Source: Belnapia rosea
GTDB taxonomy: Bacteria; Pseudomonadota; Alphaproteobacteria; Acetobacterales; Acetobacteraceae
Direction of reading: 5' to 3'
DNA length: 47,676 nt
Assembly: GCF_900101615.1 (NCBI RefSeq)
Contig: NZ_FMZX01000027.1
Location: 1 to 47,676, forward strand
The position numbers were made by a program, and so were the translations under genes. The notes under the pieces were generated by a model. The model ran no database searches. It saw only the letters and a list, made by a program, of their open reading frames with translations, and was not told the DNA's origin. Positions 23,592-32,146 of the stretch are shown here, piece after piece (positions within the stretch are counted from its first letter, which is position 1; every line of letters begins with the position of its first letter).

Positions 23592-24155
23592 CTATCCCTC
23601 CGTCTCAGCCTCACTGATCACTCGATGCACGCTTCGCCGGTGACAACCCAGGCGGCGAGCAATTTCCGAGACGTTTACGCCCTCTGCCTTCAATTTCAAA
23701 ATCTCGGCGGCTTGACGACGAACAGTCGGAGCACGCCCTTTGTACCGACCCTCCCCCTTGGCCTTGGCGATGCCTTCGCGCTGCCGCTCAAGAAGGAGGC
23801 GACGCTCGAACGCAGCGATAGACCCCAGGATATGCAGGATCAGCTCGCCAGTTGCTGACGACGTGTCGGCACCCAGGTCAAGCGACCGAAATGCACAGCC
23901 CTTTGCCCGCAGCTTATCGACAATGCGCAGCAGATCAGGAAGCGAGCGTGCAAGGCGGTCTAACCGGGTCACAACCAACACATCGCCCTTACGGACGAAC
24001 TGCATACTTGCTTCGAGCTGGGGCCTTGCTTTAGCCACAGACGACACTTGCTCGGCAAAGACTTCCTCGCAGCCTAAAGCGCGAAGATCGCGGATTTGCG
24101 CCTCCAGCCCAGCCGTCTGCTCAGCGGTCGACGTCCTTGCATACCCGACAAGCAC
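23592..24155 (-). CDS. Serine recombinase (resolvase/invertase)
   Basis: A 187-aa small serine recombinase. It has the catalytic serine in LVGYARTSTAEQ (Ser9), the conserved DVLVVTRLDRLARS and FRSLDLGADTSSATGELILHILGSIAAFERRL segments, and a C-terminal helix-turn-helix (VSEIARRLGCHRRSVHRVI). Such enzymes resolve plasmid multimers or invert DNA. The GTG at 24155 gives the usual N-terminus; the longer frame upstream overlaps the preceding gene. It lies seven bases after that gene's stop, so the two form an operon. Repeats at 24867-24937 may be its crossover site. Confidence 0.9.
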   Translation of the reverse strand: MLVGYARTSTAEQTAGLEAQIRDLRALGCEEVFAEQVSSVAKARPQLEASMQFVRKGDVLVVTRLDRLARSLPDLLRIVDKLRAKGCAFRSLDLGADTSSATGELILHILGSIAAFERRLLLERQREGIAKAKGEGRYKGRAPTVRRQAAEILKLKAEGVNVSEIARRLGCHRRSVHRVISEAETEG

Positions 24156-24162
24156 AGTAGCC

Positions 24163-24858
24163 TCACCAGCCGCGATACGCGGCAACCATTCGCAGCAGAT
24201 TGTCGTAGCTGCCTGAATCCTCCTTGAGGAGCAGGATGGCGTCAACAACCGGAGGATTTAGCTTCGCCTGGCGTTTGAACACGCTGTGGGCCACATCGGG
24301 ATCGTATAGGCATAGCACAGCAACTCCCGCGAGGGCCCTGACCTCGGGAAGTTTGCGGAGGATCACCGGCATCTCGTCCTTGGCCACGACCGGCCGCACT
24401 GCATAATGTGCATCGAGCGAACCGCTTGTCAGACGACGCCGGTCAACAGTGACGGTAGAGCCCTCAAGCGAATGCCGGTCGATCCATTCGCATAGCTCGT
24501 CCGCCAAATGTCCCCATCGCCAGCTGAACCGATCAAAGTTGTCGGGCGCAGGCGGTTCGACGCTAGCCATCGAGGCCACGACGTCCTTTTGAGGTCCATC
24601 GAGGTCGGGCGCGGTCGCCAATGCCTGTGCAAACCTCACCCCAGCCCATCGTGCCTGAGCTGCACCGGGATCTATCGCTGTCGTCAAGACGATGAGTGGG
24701 AGCAGTAGGCTCCTCGTGTACCAAACCTTGGGTGACCAGTTGACCTCGATTTCATTCCCACGGATCTCGATCATTTGCTGGTCGGAATAGTGGTGCTTGA
24801 GGCTTTGCAGGCCGTGTCGGACCTCGACCGGCAGATCGACCAGTTGATGCAATGACAT
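24163..24858 (-). CDS. Hypothetical protein paired with the resolvase
   Basis: A 231-aa protein of unknown function, starting at the ATG at 24858 (MSLHQLVDLPVEVRHGLQSL). It has a possible hydrophobic segment (TRSLLLPLIVLTTAI) and an acidic/aromatic middle (FDRFSWRWGHLADELCEWIDRH). It is transcribed together with the resolvase. The repeats directly upstream (24867-24937) may be an operator for this operon as well as a resolution site. Confidence 0.6.
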   Translation of the reverse strand: MSLHQLVDLPVEVRHGLQSLKHHYSDQQMIEIRGNEIEVNWSPKVWYTRSLLLPLIVLTTAIDPGAAQARWAGVRFAQALATAPDLDGPQKDVVASMASVEPPAPDNFDRFSWRWGHLADELCEWIDRHSLEGSTVTVDRRRLTSGSLDAHYAVRPVVAKDEMPVILRKLPEVRALAGVAVLCLYDPDVAHSVFKRQAKLNPPVVDAILLLKEDSGSYDNLLRMVAAYRGW

Positions 24859-24866
24859 GGGACTAT

Positions 24867-24937
24867 CCTGGGACAAAAGGTCTATAGGTATGTGGCACAC
24901 CTGGGACAAAAGGTGAAGCACAATCCTTATGTCCCGG
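24867..24937. repeat. Resolvase-associated repeats (possible res site)
   Basis: CCTGGGACAAAAGGT occurs twice in direct orientation (24867-24881 and 24900-24914, 33 bp apart). A third copy, diverged by two bases, lies inverted (24925-24937, CCTTATGTCCCGG). The cluster lies immediately upstream of the resolvase operon, where res sites with multiple recombinase-binding boxes are usual. An operator function is the alternative. Confidence 0.55.
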
Positions 24938-25157
24938 TTAAAATGTCGGGTGGAATGTAGGACACAGGGGTAGGCATGCGTGACCCAACCCGACGGGCTA
25001 ACCGTCAATCCGCTTCCGTTGCACGAGCAAACGCGTTGGTTTTGTACATGGAGGTTCGTCAAAACGGCGAACGACCCTCCTCCCGATTGCCGGGCACTGA
25101 TAGGTTGCTGGCGGCGCCGCTCCGCGCTTTCGCCTCGATTCCGGACCTGACGCCAAA

Positions 25158-26309
25158 ATGCCTAACTACTGGATCAGCCTCTTCTCCCGCAAAACCTATA
25201 AAGAGTGGCGGGACGCTGGGAGTCCGTCGGAGGCCTGCTTCCCCGACGGCGCGCGCGGTCGAGTTGCCCGTATGAGCAAGGGTGACTTCCTGCTGTGCTA
25301 TCTGTCGTCACCCGATTCTGCCTTTATCGGCGTGCAGGAAGTGACTGACGCGATGCGCGACGGCGGCAGCGTCGTCTGGGGAAACCAGTTCCCCCTGACG
25401 CTGCCCATCAAAAACCTCGCGTTTCTCGAGCCCGACGAGGCCATCCGTTATCTGAGCCTCGAATTTCTGCCGACAATGGCGGGCCGCGATGAAGGGCGGC
25501 GGGTGCCGAGCCGCGGCCGCGTCGGAAGCTCGGGCAACGTCTTCCCGCCGGATGACGGCAAGCAGGTCGTGGACGCCATCCTGAAGCTGGCGAAAGTTGC
25601 CAAGCAGATCGATGCGGCCGGGTTGGAGCCGGTGGCTCGTTTGCCATCGCCGCTGATCACCGTCGCTGCTCCGGCCCCGCCCGCCTTACCGATCACGACG
25701 GCACCGGTCGTGGTACCGCCGGCCGTCGCTGTCGCGGTGGCGCAAGACCAGGCCGAGACCACGGAGCACCATGCGGCACAGGCGCTGCTGGTGAAGCTCG
25801 GCCGCAAGCTCGGTCGGGACGTGTGGGTGGCGAAGAACGATCGCGCCAAACTAGCAGCGCTAAACGGATCAGCGGCCAGCGATGTGATGCTCGATATGCT
25901 GCCGAAGCTGTCGAACAATCCGCGCGTGCAGAATCTTATTGAGCTGATTGACGTCCTTTGGCTTCGCAACGGCGACTTCGAGGCGGCCTTCGAGGTCGAA
26001 TGCACCACATCCGTCTACTCCGGCTTGCTGCGCATGTCCGACCTGGTCACGCTGCAGCCGAACATTGCCATGAAGATGTATATCGTCGCGCCGGGCGTCC
26101 GGCGGGAAAAGGTCCGCTCGGAGCTGCACCGCCCCACCTTCGCGGAGGCGCTGAGCACCCCTTTGCACATGCGGTGCCGCTATCTCTCGATCGAGAACCT
26201 AAAAACGCTTGAGGGCGTGCCCGAGGCGTTCTGGGAGAGCTTCATGGTCAGCGTCATCGACAAGATGTCGGAGACGATCGATGGCCCTGCCAAGGCGGCG
26301 GCAGGCTGA
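25158..26309 (+). CDS. EVE/PUA-like domain with PD-(D/E)XK-like nuclease domain; candidate modification-dependent restriction enzyme
   Basis: A 383-aa protein in two parts. Residues 1-140 have the pattern of an EVE/YTH-type PUA-like fold (YWISLFSRKTYKEW, MSKGDFLLCYLSS, FIGVQEV), a domain that reads modified bases in DNA or RNA. A Pro/Ala/Val-rich linker (160-200) follows. The C-terminal domain has LIELIDVLWLRNGDFEAAFEVECTTSVYSGLLRMSDL, with Asp265, Glu279 and Glu281 as likely members of a PD-(D/E)XK-type site. The combination suggests cleavage of DNA with modified bases, for example of phages. The ATG at 25158 is chosen from the domain start. The HEPN-type gene that follows supports a defence setting. 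Catalysis is inference. Confidence 0.65.
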   Translation: MPNYWISLFSRKTYKEWRDAGSPSEACFPDGARGRVARMSKGDFLLCYLSSPDSAFIGVQEVTDAMRDGGSVVWGNQFPLTLPIKNLAFLEPDEAIRYLSLEFLPTMAGRDEGRRVPSRGRVGSSGNVFPPDDGKQVVDAILKLAKVAKQIDAAGLEPVARLPSPLITVAAPAPPALPITTAPVVVPPAVAVAVAQDQAETTEHHAAQALLVKLGRKLGRDVWVAKNDRAKLAALNGSAASDVMLDMLPKLSNNPRVQNLIELIDVLWLRNGDFEAAFEVECTTSVYSGLLRMSDLVTLQPNIAMKMYIVAPGVRREKVRSELHRPTFAEALSTPLHMRCRYLSIENLKTLEGVPEAFWESFMVSVIDKMSETIDGPAKAAAG

Positions 26310-26422
26310 AGGCCGACATCACCCAGGACGACTCTCTCCGACGACCGATACAGCCGTAAGTTCTTGATTTTTCGGGTTGAGATGGGGTAGCGCTCGCCTT
26401 CTCGTCGGAGATCGATCGCGCT

Positions 26423-27430
26423 GTGAGAGAGGCCCGTCACAAAGCGCTGGTGCGCAAGGCCATCTCGGCCTGCGTCGCGGCGATCGAGATCTACAACAAG
26501 CCGATCATGCCGCACCGGGATGAGACCTTCGCCATGCTCGCAGTCAACGCATGGGAGCTTCTGCTGAAAGCGCGCCTGCTGAAGGAAGCGGGCAACAAGC
26601 TGAAGGCCATCCAGGTGATCGAGCCCGTCACCGGCAAGGACGGCAAGCCGACGAAGCGCCTGCGGGTCAAGCTGAACCGGGCGAAGAACCCGCAGACCAT
26701 ATCCCTCGGCGAGGCGATGCGCCGGGTCGCGGCGCTGCCCAAGCAGAAGCTGGACAAGGCCTGCGAGGCCAACATCGTGTCGCTCATGGAGATCCGCGAC
26801 AACGCGATGCACTTCCTGAACGATGATCCGGAGATGGCGCGCCGGACCCACGAGGCCGGTGCGGCCTGCATCCGCAACTTCGTCGTCGCGGCGGGGGAGT
26901 GGTTCGACGAGGACCTGAGCCAGCACCGCTTCATGATCCTGCCGCTGTCGTTCGAGGCGGCCACGGCGCCGGGCCTCGCCGTGCCGGGACGGCGCTCCCA
27001 GCAGGCCGCGAACCTCATGGCATATCTGGACCGGGCCGGGGACATGTACCCGGTCACGGCGGGGAGCCGCTACGCCGCCTCGGTAAAGGTCGAGACCCGC
27101 ATCGTCGGGGCCCGCAACGCCGACGCCACCCCGGTGCGGATTACTGGTGGGCCAGCCGCGCCGGAGGTCCGTCTCACGGATGAGCAGGTCGCGGCGGGCT
27201 GGCCGCTCGACTATGCGGCCTTCTGCGCGCGCATTCGCAAGCGGCTGCCCGGGTTGAAGATCAACCAGGCCTTCCATGACGCGGTCCGGCCGATGAAGAC
27301 GCAGCCGCGCTACGTGTTCAGGCGCAGGCTCGACCCGCGCGACCCGAAATGCACCGTCTACAAGGAGTTCTTTAGCGATGCGGCGGTCGATGCCGCCGTG
27401 AAAGCGCTGGAGCCACTGACGCTACCTTAG
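26423..27430 (+). CDS. DUF3644-type HEPN protein
   Basis: A 335-aa protein of the DUF3644 type, recognised from the N-terminal block SACVAAIEIYNKPIMPHRDETFAMLAVNAWELLLKARLL. It contains an R-x4-H motif in MEIRDNAMHF (Arg125, His130), the hallmark of HEPN ribonucleases used in toxins and phage defence. The start is a GTG at 26423 with a weak ribosome site; no better start is seen. It follows the EVE-nuclease gene by 113 bp on the same strand. RNase activity is inferred from the motif only. Confidence 0.65.
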   Translation: MREARHKALVRKAISACVAAIEIYNKPIMPHRDETFAMLAVNAWELLLKARLLKEAGNKLKAIQVIEPVTGKDGKPTKRLRVKLNRAKNPQTISLGEAMRRVAALPKQKLDKACEANIVSLMEIRDNAMHFLNDDPEMARRTHEAGAACIRNFVVAAGEWFDEDLSQHRFMILPLSFEAATAPGLAVPGRRSQQAANLMAYLDRAGDMYPVTAGSRYAASVKVETRIVGARNADATPVRITGGPAAPEVRLTDEQVAAGWPLDYAAFCARIRKRLPGLKINQAFHDAVRPMKTQPRYVFRRRLDPRDPKCTVYKEFFSDAAVDAAVKALEPLTLP

Positions 27431-27460
27431 CAGACTCGGCCAGACGGGCAGCGGACCACG

Positions 27461-27812
27461 ATGATCACGACGAATGAACCCGAGACCTGGCAGCAGCTGC
27501 AGGAGGAGGTGGCCCGCATTCTGCGGGAGTGCGGCTTCGCCGTGGAAGTCGAACGCACGCTCTTTAGGATGCCGGCAGCCGAAGCCACGTGGCGGCTGCC
27601 GGACTACATGCGCGCCAGCCCGAAGCTCGGACGGTGACCACATGAGGATCGGTGGTGCTACCACAGCTATGACGCAGCCAAGGCGGCGCTGGATGCATGA
27701 GATGGCGAGGGCGGGCCGACCGAACGGCATCATCACCCCAGTTCGGGACGTCGGCGCGAGGGCGGTATCGCGTCAGACGGCGAGGTCAATCATGCTTTTG
27801 GCGGGCGGCTGA
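27461..27812 (+). pseudogene. Decayed small gene with two in-frame TGA codons
   Basis: One frame starting at the ATG at 27461 gives WQQLQEEVARILRECGFAVE and further residues up to a TGA at 27635. It continues in the same frame with RWCYHSYDAAKAALDA, meets a second TGA (27698-27700), and goes on with DGEGGPTERHHHPSSGRRR. The parts after each stop look protein-coding, so this is probably a gene broken by two nonsense changes; a Trp codon at the second site would restore a natural AW-DG sequence. The first 58 codons could still be translated. Its 3' part overlaps a transposase remnant on the other strand. Confidence 0.5.
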
Positions 27813-27890
27813 CCGAAGCTCTGCCAGGCATCGACCTTGCGCATGCTGATCTGACCTGACGCGAGCAGGGTCCAAAACAGCATGGCCGCG
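27773..27890 (-). pseudogene. Transposase C-terminal remnant
   Basis: The minus strand encodes AAMLFWTLLASGQISMRKVDAWQSF followed by SMIDLAV and a stop. This resembles the C-terminal tail of insertion-sequence transposases known to me from alphaproteobacteria, but I cannot name the IS family with certainty. No upstream transposase sequence is left, because the frame is preceded by the end of the kinase gene. It marks an old insertion or deletion junction. Confidence 0.5.
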
Positions 27891-27940
27891 GTCTCGGCCG
27901 AGGGGCCGCGAAGCCGTGCGCTCTGTTTGTCGGGCCTCCG

Positions 27941-29398
27941 CTACGCGCCTTCGAGGTGGCGCCCGGGTGCGGATCCGAGCGGGTCGGCCATCAGCCCGAG
28001 CGGCACCTCCATGTTGCACACCAGACCGGCTGGCTTCCAGGCGAGCGAGACCTTGCCACCGAGCTGCACGCGCACGGTGCCGTCCAGCACCCGCCCGCCG
28101 AAGCCGCGCCGCGCTGGCGCACCGGCCACAGGCGGTCCTCCAGCCTCCGCCCACTGCAGCCGCAGCAGCGCCAGTCCACCCGGCTCCCGCTCGACGGCCC
28201 AGGACACCGACACGCAGCCGTTCGCCACCGACAGGGCACCGTACTTCACGGCGTTGGTGGCCAGCTCATGCACGGCCATCGCCAACGGCTGCGTCGCTCT
28301 CGCCGGTAGCGAGACCTCCGGTCCGTTCAACGCCCTGCGCTTTACGTCGCCGCCCAGGAAGGGTGCGAGCTCCCCCTCCAGCAGTGTTCGCAGGTCGGCG
28401 CCCGTCCAGCGGTCCTGCGCCAACAACGTCTGCGCCCGCGCCAGGGCGGCGACCCGGCCCTCGATCGCGCGGGTATAACTCGGCAGATCCGCCGCCCTGG
28501 TCAGCCGCAGCGCCGCCTGGACCACCGCCAGCGCGTTCTTGGCCCGGTGGTCCACCTCGCGCGACAGTAGCGCCTGCCGCTCCTCTGCCATCTTCCGCTC
28601 GGTGATGTCGAGCGAGACTCCGGCCATGCCCAGTGGTGTCCCGTCCGGGGCGTGCTCCGGCCGGCCGCGGACCTGTACCCAGCGCACCGCGCCGTCGGGC
28701 CACACGGCTCGGTACTCGACGTCGTAGTCCGAGCCCTCCGCGACCGAGCGGGCCACGGCCGCCTGCATCCGCTCCCGGTCGTCCGGATGGATCGCGGCGC
28801 AGAGGTCGTCGTAGGTGAAGGGCGCGTCCGGTGCCCAGCCGAAGTTGGCCCGGCAGGTCGGCGAGGCGGTGAGCGCGCGGCTGCGAAGGTCGAGTTCCCA
28901 GGCGCCGAGCCGCCCGGCCTGCAGCGCCAGGCGCAGCCGGGCCTCGCTCTCCCGCAGTGCCACGAGCGCCTTGTGCTGCCCGGCCCGAGCTCGCGCCTCG
29001 GCTATGGCCCGTCTGACCGCGATCGGAAGGCGCGCGAGCCGCTGCTTGACCACGTAGTCAGTGGCGCCCCGCTTGACCGCCTCCACCGCCTCCTCCTCGC
29101 CCAGCGTGCCGGAGACGAAGATGAAGGGCGTCTCGGGCGCGCGCTCGCAAGCCAGCTCCAGAGCCGCGAGGCCATCGAAACCCGGCAGCACGTAGTCGGC
29201 CAGGATCAGGTCGAAGCCGCCCTCCGCCAGCGCGGCGGTGTAGGCGTCCCGCTCCGCCACGAGGCGGATCACACAGGCGAAGCCCGACCGGGCCAGGTGC
29301 GCGGCGACCAGCTCGGCGTCGATTGGGCTGTCCTCAAGGTGCAGGATGCGGCAGGCCGCCTGCTCAGCAGATGGCGCCAAGCTGGGCAGGGCCGTCAT
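27941..29398 (-). CDS. HWE-type histidine kinase with N-terminal receiver and PAS domains
   Basis: A 485-aa protein. The receiver domain is at about 15-135 (phospho-acceptor Asp in DLILADYVLPGFDG). A PAS domain lies at about 150-275 (FTYDDLCAAIHPDDRERM, GMAGVSLDITERK). The HWE kinase domain follows, with the phosphorylated His in REVDHRAKNALAVVQ, the N-box ELATNAVKYGAL and the WAE motif (LQWAEAGG). It belongs to the light-signalling operon and overlaps the response-regulator gene by four bases. It probably receives or passes on the phytochrome signal. The output regulator is not encoded nearby. Confidence 0.88.
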   Translation of the reverse strand: MTALPSLAPSAEQAACRILHLEDSPIDAELVAAHLARSGFACVIRLVAERDAYTAALAEGGFDLILADYVLPGFDGLAALELACERAPETPFIFVSGTLGEEEAVEAVKRGATDYVVKQRLARLPIAVRRAIAEARARAGQHKALVALRESEARLRLALQAGRLGAWELDLRSRALTASPTCRANFGWAPDAPFTYDDLCAAIHPDDRERMQAAVARSVAEGSDYDVEYRAVWPDGAVRWVQVRGRPEHAPDGTPLGMAGVSLDITERKMAEERQALLSREVDHRAKNALAVVQAALRLTRAADLPSYTRAIEGRVAALARAQTLLAQDRWTGADLRTLLEGELAPFLGGDVKRRALNGPEVSLPARATQPLAMAVHELATNAVKYGALSVANGCVSVSWAVEREPGGLALLRLQWAEAGGPPVAGAPARRGFGGRVLDGTVRVQLGGKVSLAWKPAGLVCNMEVPLGLMADPLGSAPGRHLEGA

Positions 29399-29871
29399 AC
29401 CTCGCCGCCGGCGTCGGGGACCTCTGGGGAGATCGGATGCGGCTCGTTCAGCACGGCCCAGAAAGCGCCGATGTCGTGGATCGCCTGGAAGAACTCGCGG
29501 TGCCCGACCGGCTTTACCACGAAGGCGTTGACGCCGAGGCCATAGCTCCGCACGAGGTCCTGCTCCTCGCGTGAGGAGGTCAGCATCACCACGGGGATGT
29601 ACCGGGTCCTCGGGTCCTTCCTTATCTGCTCCAGCACCTCGAGGCCGTCCACCCGGGGCAGCTTGATGTCCAGCAGAACCACTGCGGGCAGCTGTGGCGC
29701 CATGCACCCACCCACCGCGTTGCCGCGGCGGAACAGGATGTCCAGCGCCTCGACGCCGTCGCGCGCGACCACCACCGGGTTGGCCAGGCGGCTCCGCTCC
29801 AGCGCGGCCAGGGTGAGCTCGATGTCATTCGGGCTGTCCTCGACCAGCAGGACGGGCCTTAGCTGCGCCAT
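29395..29871 (-). CDS. Single-domain response regulator of the phytochrome operon
   Basis: A 158-aa CheY/Rcp1-like receiver without an output domain. The acidic pocket is LVEDSPND, the phospho-acceptor is Asp68 in VVLLDIKLPRVDG, and the conserved Thr/Ser (VVMLTSS) and Lys (VVKPVG) are present. Such regulators are the usual partners of bacteriophytochrome kinases. The ATG at 29871 lies one base after the bphP stop, and the gene overlaps the HWE kinase gene. The longer frame upstream overlaps bphP and is ignored. Confidence 0.92.
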   Translation of the reverse strand: MAQLRPVLLVEDSPNDIELTLAALERSRLANPVVVARDGVEALDILFRRGNAVGGCMAPQLPAVVLLDIKLPRVDGLEVLEQIRKDPRTRYIPVVMLTSSREEQDLVRSYGLGVNAFVVKPVGHREFFQAIHDIGAFWAVLNEPHPISPEVPDAGGEV

Positions 29872-29872
29872 G

Positions 29873-32146
29873 TCAGAATGCCTCCGGCCCGGGCGCATCG
29901 TGCCGCGGGAGCGTGAAGTGGAAGGTTGCGCCCTCGCCAAGCCTGCCCTCGGCCCAGATCCGGCCACCATGCCGCTCGACGATGCGCTGCACGTTGGCCA
30001 AGCCGATGCCCACGCCCTCGAACTCCTCGGCACGGTGCAGCCGCTGGAACACGCCAAAGAGCTTATGGGCATAGGCCATGTCGAAGCCGGCACCGTTGTC
30101 CCGCACGCTGAAGACGAACTCGCCGTCAAGGGCCTCGCAGCCGACTTCGATCACGGCCGGGTCCCGACCGCGCGTGTACTTGACCGCGTTCGACAGCAGG
30201 TTCTGGAACACTTGCCGCAACATGATGGGGTCGGCCCAGACGACGGGCATCGGCCCGATCCGCCACTCGACGTGACGCCCGGCTTGCTCCGGCTGCAGTG
30301 CCCGGCGCACCTCGATCACCAGCGCCATCGGGTCGAACTCGACCGGGGCCAGCGCCGTGCGACCCATCTGCGAGAAGTTCAGCAGCGCGTCCACGAGGCG
30401 CCCCGCAGTCTCCGCCGCCTCGGTGATGGTGGCGACGTACCGTTGCCCCCGTTCGCTGAGCCTGCTGCCTTCGCTCTCCCGCAGCAGCTCGGCGAAGCCC
30501 ACGATGTGGCGGAACGGGGCACGCAGGTCGTGCGAAACCGAATAGGAGAACGCGGCCAGCTCCTTGTTGACCCGCTCCAGCCGATCGGTCAGCTCGGCCC
30601 GCTCCTCGGCGCCGCGCAGCACGACGCTGACAATCGCGTTGCGCAGGTCCCGCGCCGCTTCGACCTCGGCGGCGCTCCAGGGCGCCGAGCGCAAGCGCAC
30701 CGTCTCGGCCCAGGCCGCAAAGGAGCGGCGCGGGTGCAGCCGGTCGGGCGAGGGTTCAGCCGGCTTGCGCGGGTCGCCGCCCCAGGTCACGGTGCGGACC
30801 ACCTCCGGGCGGAACCACAGCACAAAGCTCGGGTGCAGCCTAGAGACCGGCACCGCCAGCAGCCCGCTCGCGATGTCGGCGAAGCCCTCGGCCCCGGGCA
30901 GCAACTCCGACAAGGAGTTGGTCTGGAAGACCTCCTCCGTCCGCCGTTCCGCCAGCCAACTGGCGATGCGCCGCACCTCATCCTCGGCCGGCGTCGCCCC
31001 GGCGAGGACGCAGCCGCCCTCGGTCAGCACCGCGGCGCCGGCGGCCCCCGTCAGGTCGAGCAGGTCCGCCGGCACCGTGAGGAGCCCGTCCTCCAGGCGC
31101 CCGGGCACCGCTGCCATGCGCGCGAGCAAACGCCCTTCCAGGCCCTTCAACTGGGTGCGCGCCTCGGCATAGGCCATCTCCTCGCGGGCCGCGACGCGAA
31201 CAGCGAACATCTGCGCCACGAGGTCGCAGGCGTTCCGGGCCGCGAAGGGCACTCGGCGCGGCGCCGCGTGGTGGCAGGAGACCAGTCCCCACAGCCGGCC
31301 ATCGGCGCGCAGGATGGAGACCGACATCGAGGCCGGCGTACCCATGTTGCGCATGTATTCGAGGTGCACGGGCGAGACGCTGCGCAGGCCGGCGAAGGTG
31401 AGGTCGAGAGAAGCATCGCCGGGACGCGCCGGCAGGATCGGCACCGGCGCGTAATCTGCGTCGGCGATCAGGCGCTGCGGGTTCGCCTCGTAGAGCCGCC
31501 GCGCCTGCGCCGGGATGTCGGACGCCGGGAAGCGCAGGCCGAGGTAGGCGGGCAGCCGCCCGTTACTGTCCTCGGCGACCACGGTGCCGTCCCAGTTCTC
31601 CTCGAAGCGATAAACGAGCACCCGGTCGAAGCCAGTGATGCGCCGCACCGCCGCGGCGGCCGTGGAGCCCAGCACCTCAATCGAGGTGGCGCGCCCGAGC
31701 CGGGCGAAGGCGTCGCGGACGCCGGGGTAGAGCGCCTCGAGCGTGGCCCGCGCCTCCAGCCCGTCCTTCTCAGCCTCCGCCTCGAACTCGAGCAGGGTGT
31801 GGCCGCAGGGCGAGCGGTGCCCGATAGCCTGGAAGGTTGTGCCCGAGGCCGCACGGAAGCGGCCGAGCTGCATCGGGCCGGTCTCCGGCAGGCAGTGCAG
31901 GCCGTCGCGCATCGCCTCAACCGGCGCACCGGCGAGAACCTGCCCGATTGGCCGTCCGAAAGCGGCGGCAACCTCGGTCGAGAGCACCGCCCCGGCGCCG
32001 GCGCTGGCGTGGGTGAGGACGAGATGGTCCCCGGCGAAGGCGAGCAGGTGCCCGTGCGGCTGGATGCTGCCGGGGACGTGGATGGGCTCGCGATCGCATC
32101 CCGCAGTCGGGTCGGCGGCGAGCGGAGCACGGTCCAGCGGTGTCAC
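29873..32146 (-). CDS. bphP: Bacteriophytochrome histidine kinase
   Basis: A 757-aa red/far-red light sensor. The biliverdin-binding Cys17 lies in PTAGCDREPIHVPGSIQPHG. The PAS-like domain is followed by a GAF domain with the signature FPASDIPAQARRLY and a PHY domain with the tongue motif PRRSFAAWAE. The HisKA domain has the phospho-His in YSVSHDLRAPFRHI, and the HATPase domain has the N-box LLSNAVKYT and GVGIGLANVQRIV. All features for a working sensor are present. The GTG at 32146 overlaps the bphO stop (GTGA), so the genes are coupled; the longer upstream frame is not used. Confidence 0.93.
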   Translation of the reverse strand: MTPLDRAPLAADPTAGCDREPIHVPGSIQPHGHLLAFAGDHLVLTHASAGAGAVLSTEVAAAFGRPIGQVLAGAPVEAMRDGLHCLPETGPMQLGRFRAASGTTFQAIGHRSPCGHTLLEFEAEAEKDGLEARATLEALYPGVRDAFARLGRATSIEVLGSTAAAAVRRITGFDRVLVYRFEENWDGTVVAEDSNGRLPAYLGLRFPASDIPAQARRLYEANPQRLIADADYAPVPILPARPGDASLDLTFAGLRSVSPVHLEYMRNMGTPASMSVSILRADGRLWGLVSCHHAAPRRVPFAARNACDLVAQMFAVRVAAREEMAYAEARTQLKGLEGRLLARMAAVPGRLEDGLLTVPADLLDLTGAAGAAVLTEGGCVLAGATPAEDEVRRIASWLAERRTEEVFQTNSLSELLPGAEGFADIASGLLAVPVSRLHPSFVLWFRPEVVRTVTWGGDPRKPAEPSPDRLHPRRSFAAWAETVRLRSAPWSAAEVEAARDLRNAIVSVVLRGAEERAELTDRLERVNKELAAFSYSVSHDLRAPFRHIVGFAELLRESEGSRLSERGQRYVATITEAAETAGRLVDALLNFSQMGRTALAPVEFDPMALVIEVRRALQPEQAGRHVEWRIGPMPVVWADPIMLRQVFQNLLSNAVKYTRGRDPAVIEVGCEALDGEFVFSVRDNGAGFDMAYAHKLFGVFQRLHRAEEFEGVGIGLANVQRIVERHGGRIWAEGRLGEGATFHFTLPRHDAPGPEAF

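Noticed and set aside
26180-27277. 365-codon minus-strand frame opposite the DUF3644 gene
   Set aside because: Antisense shadow; the plus-strand protein has recognisable family features.
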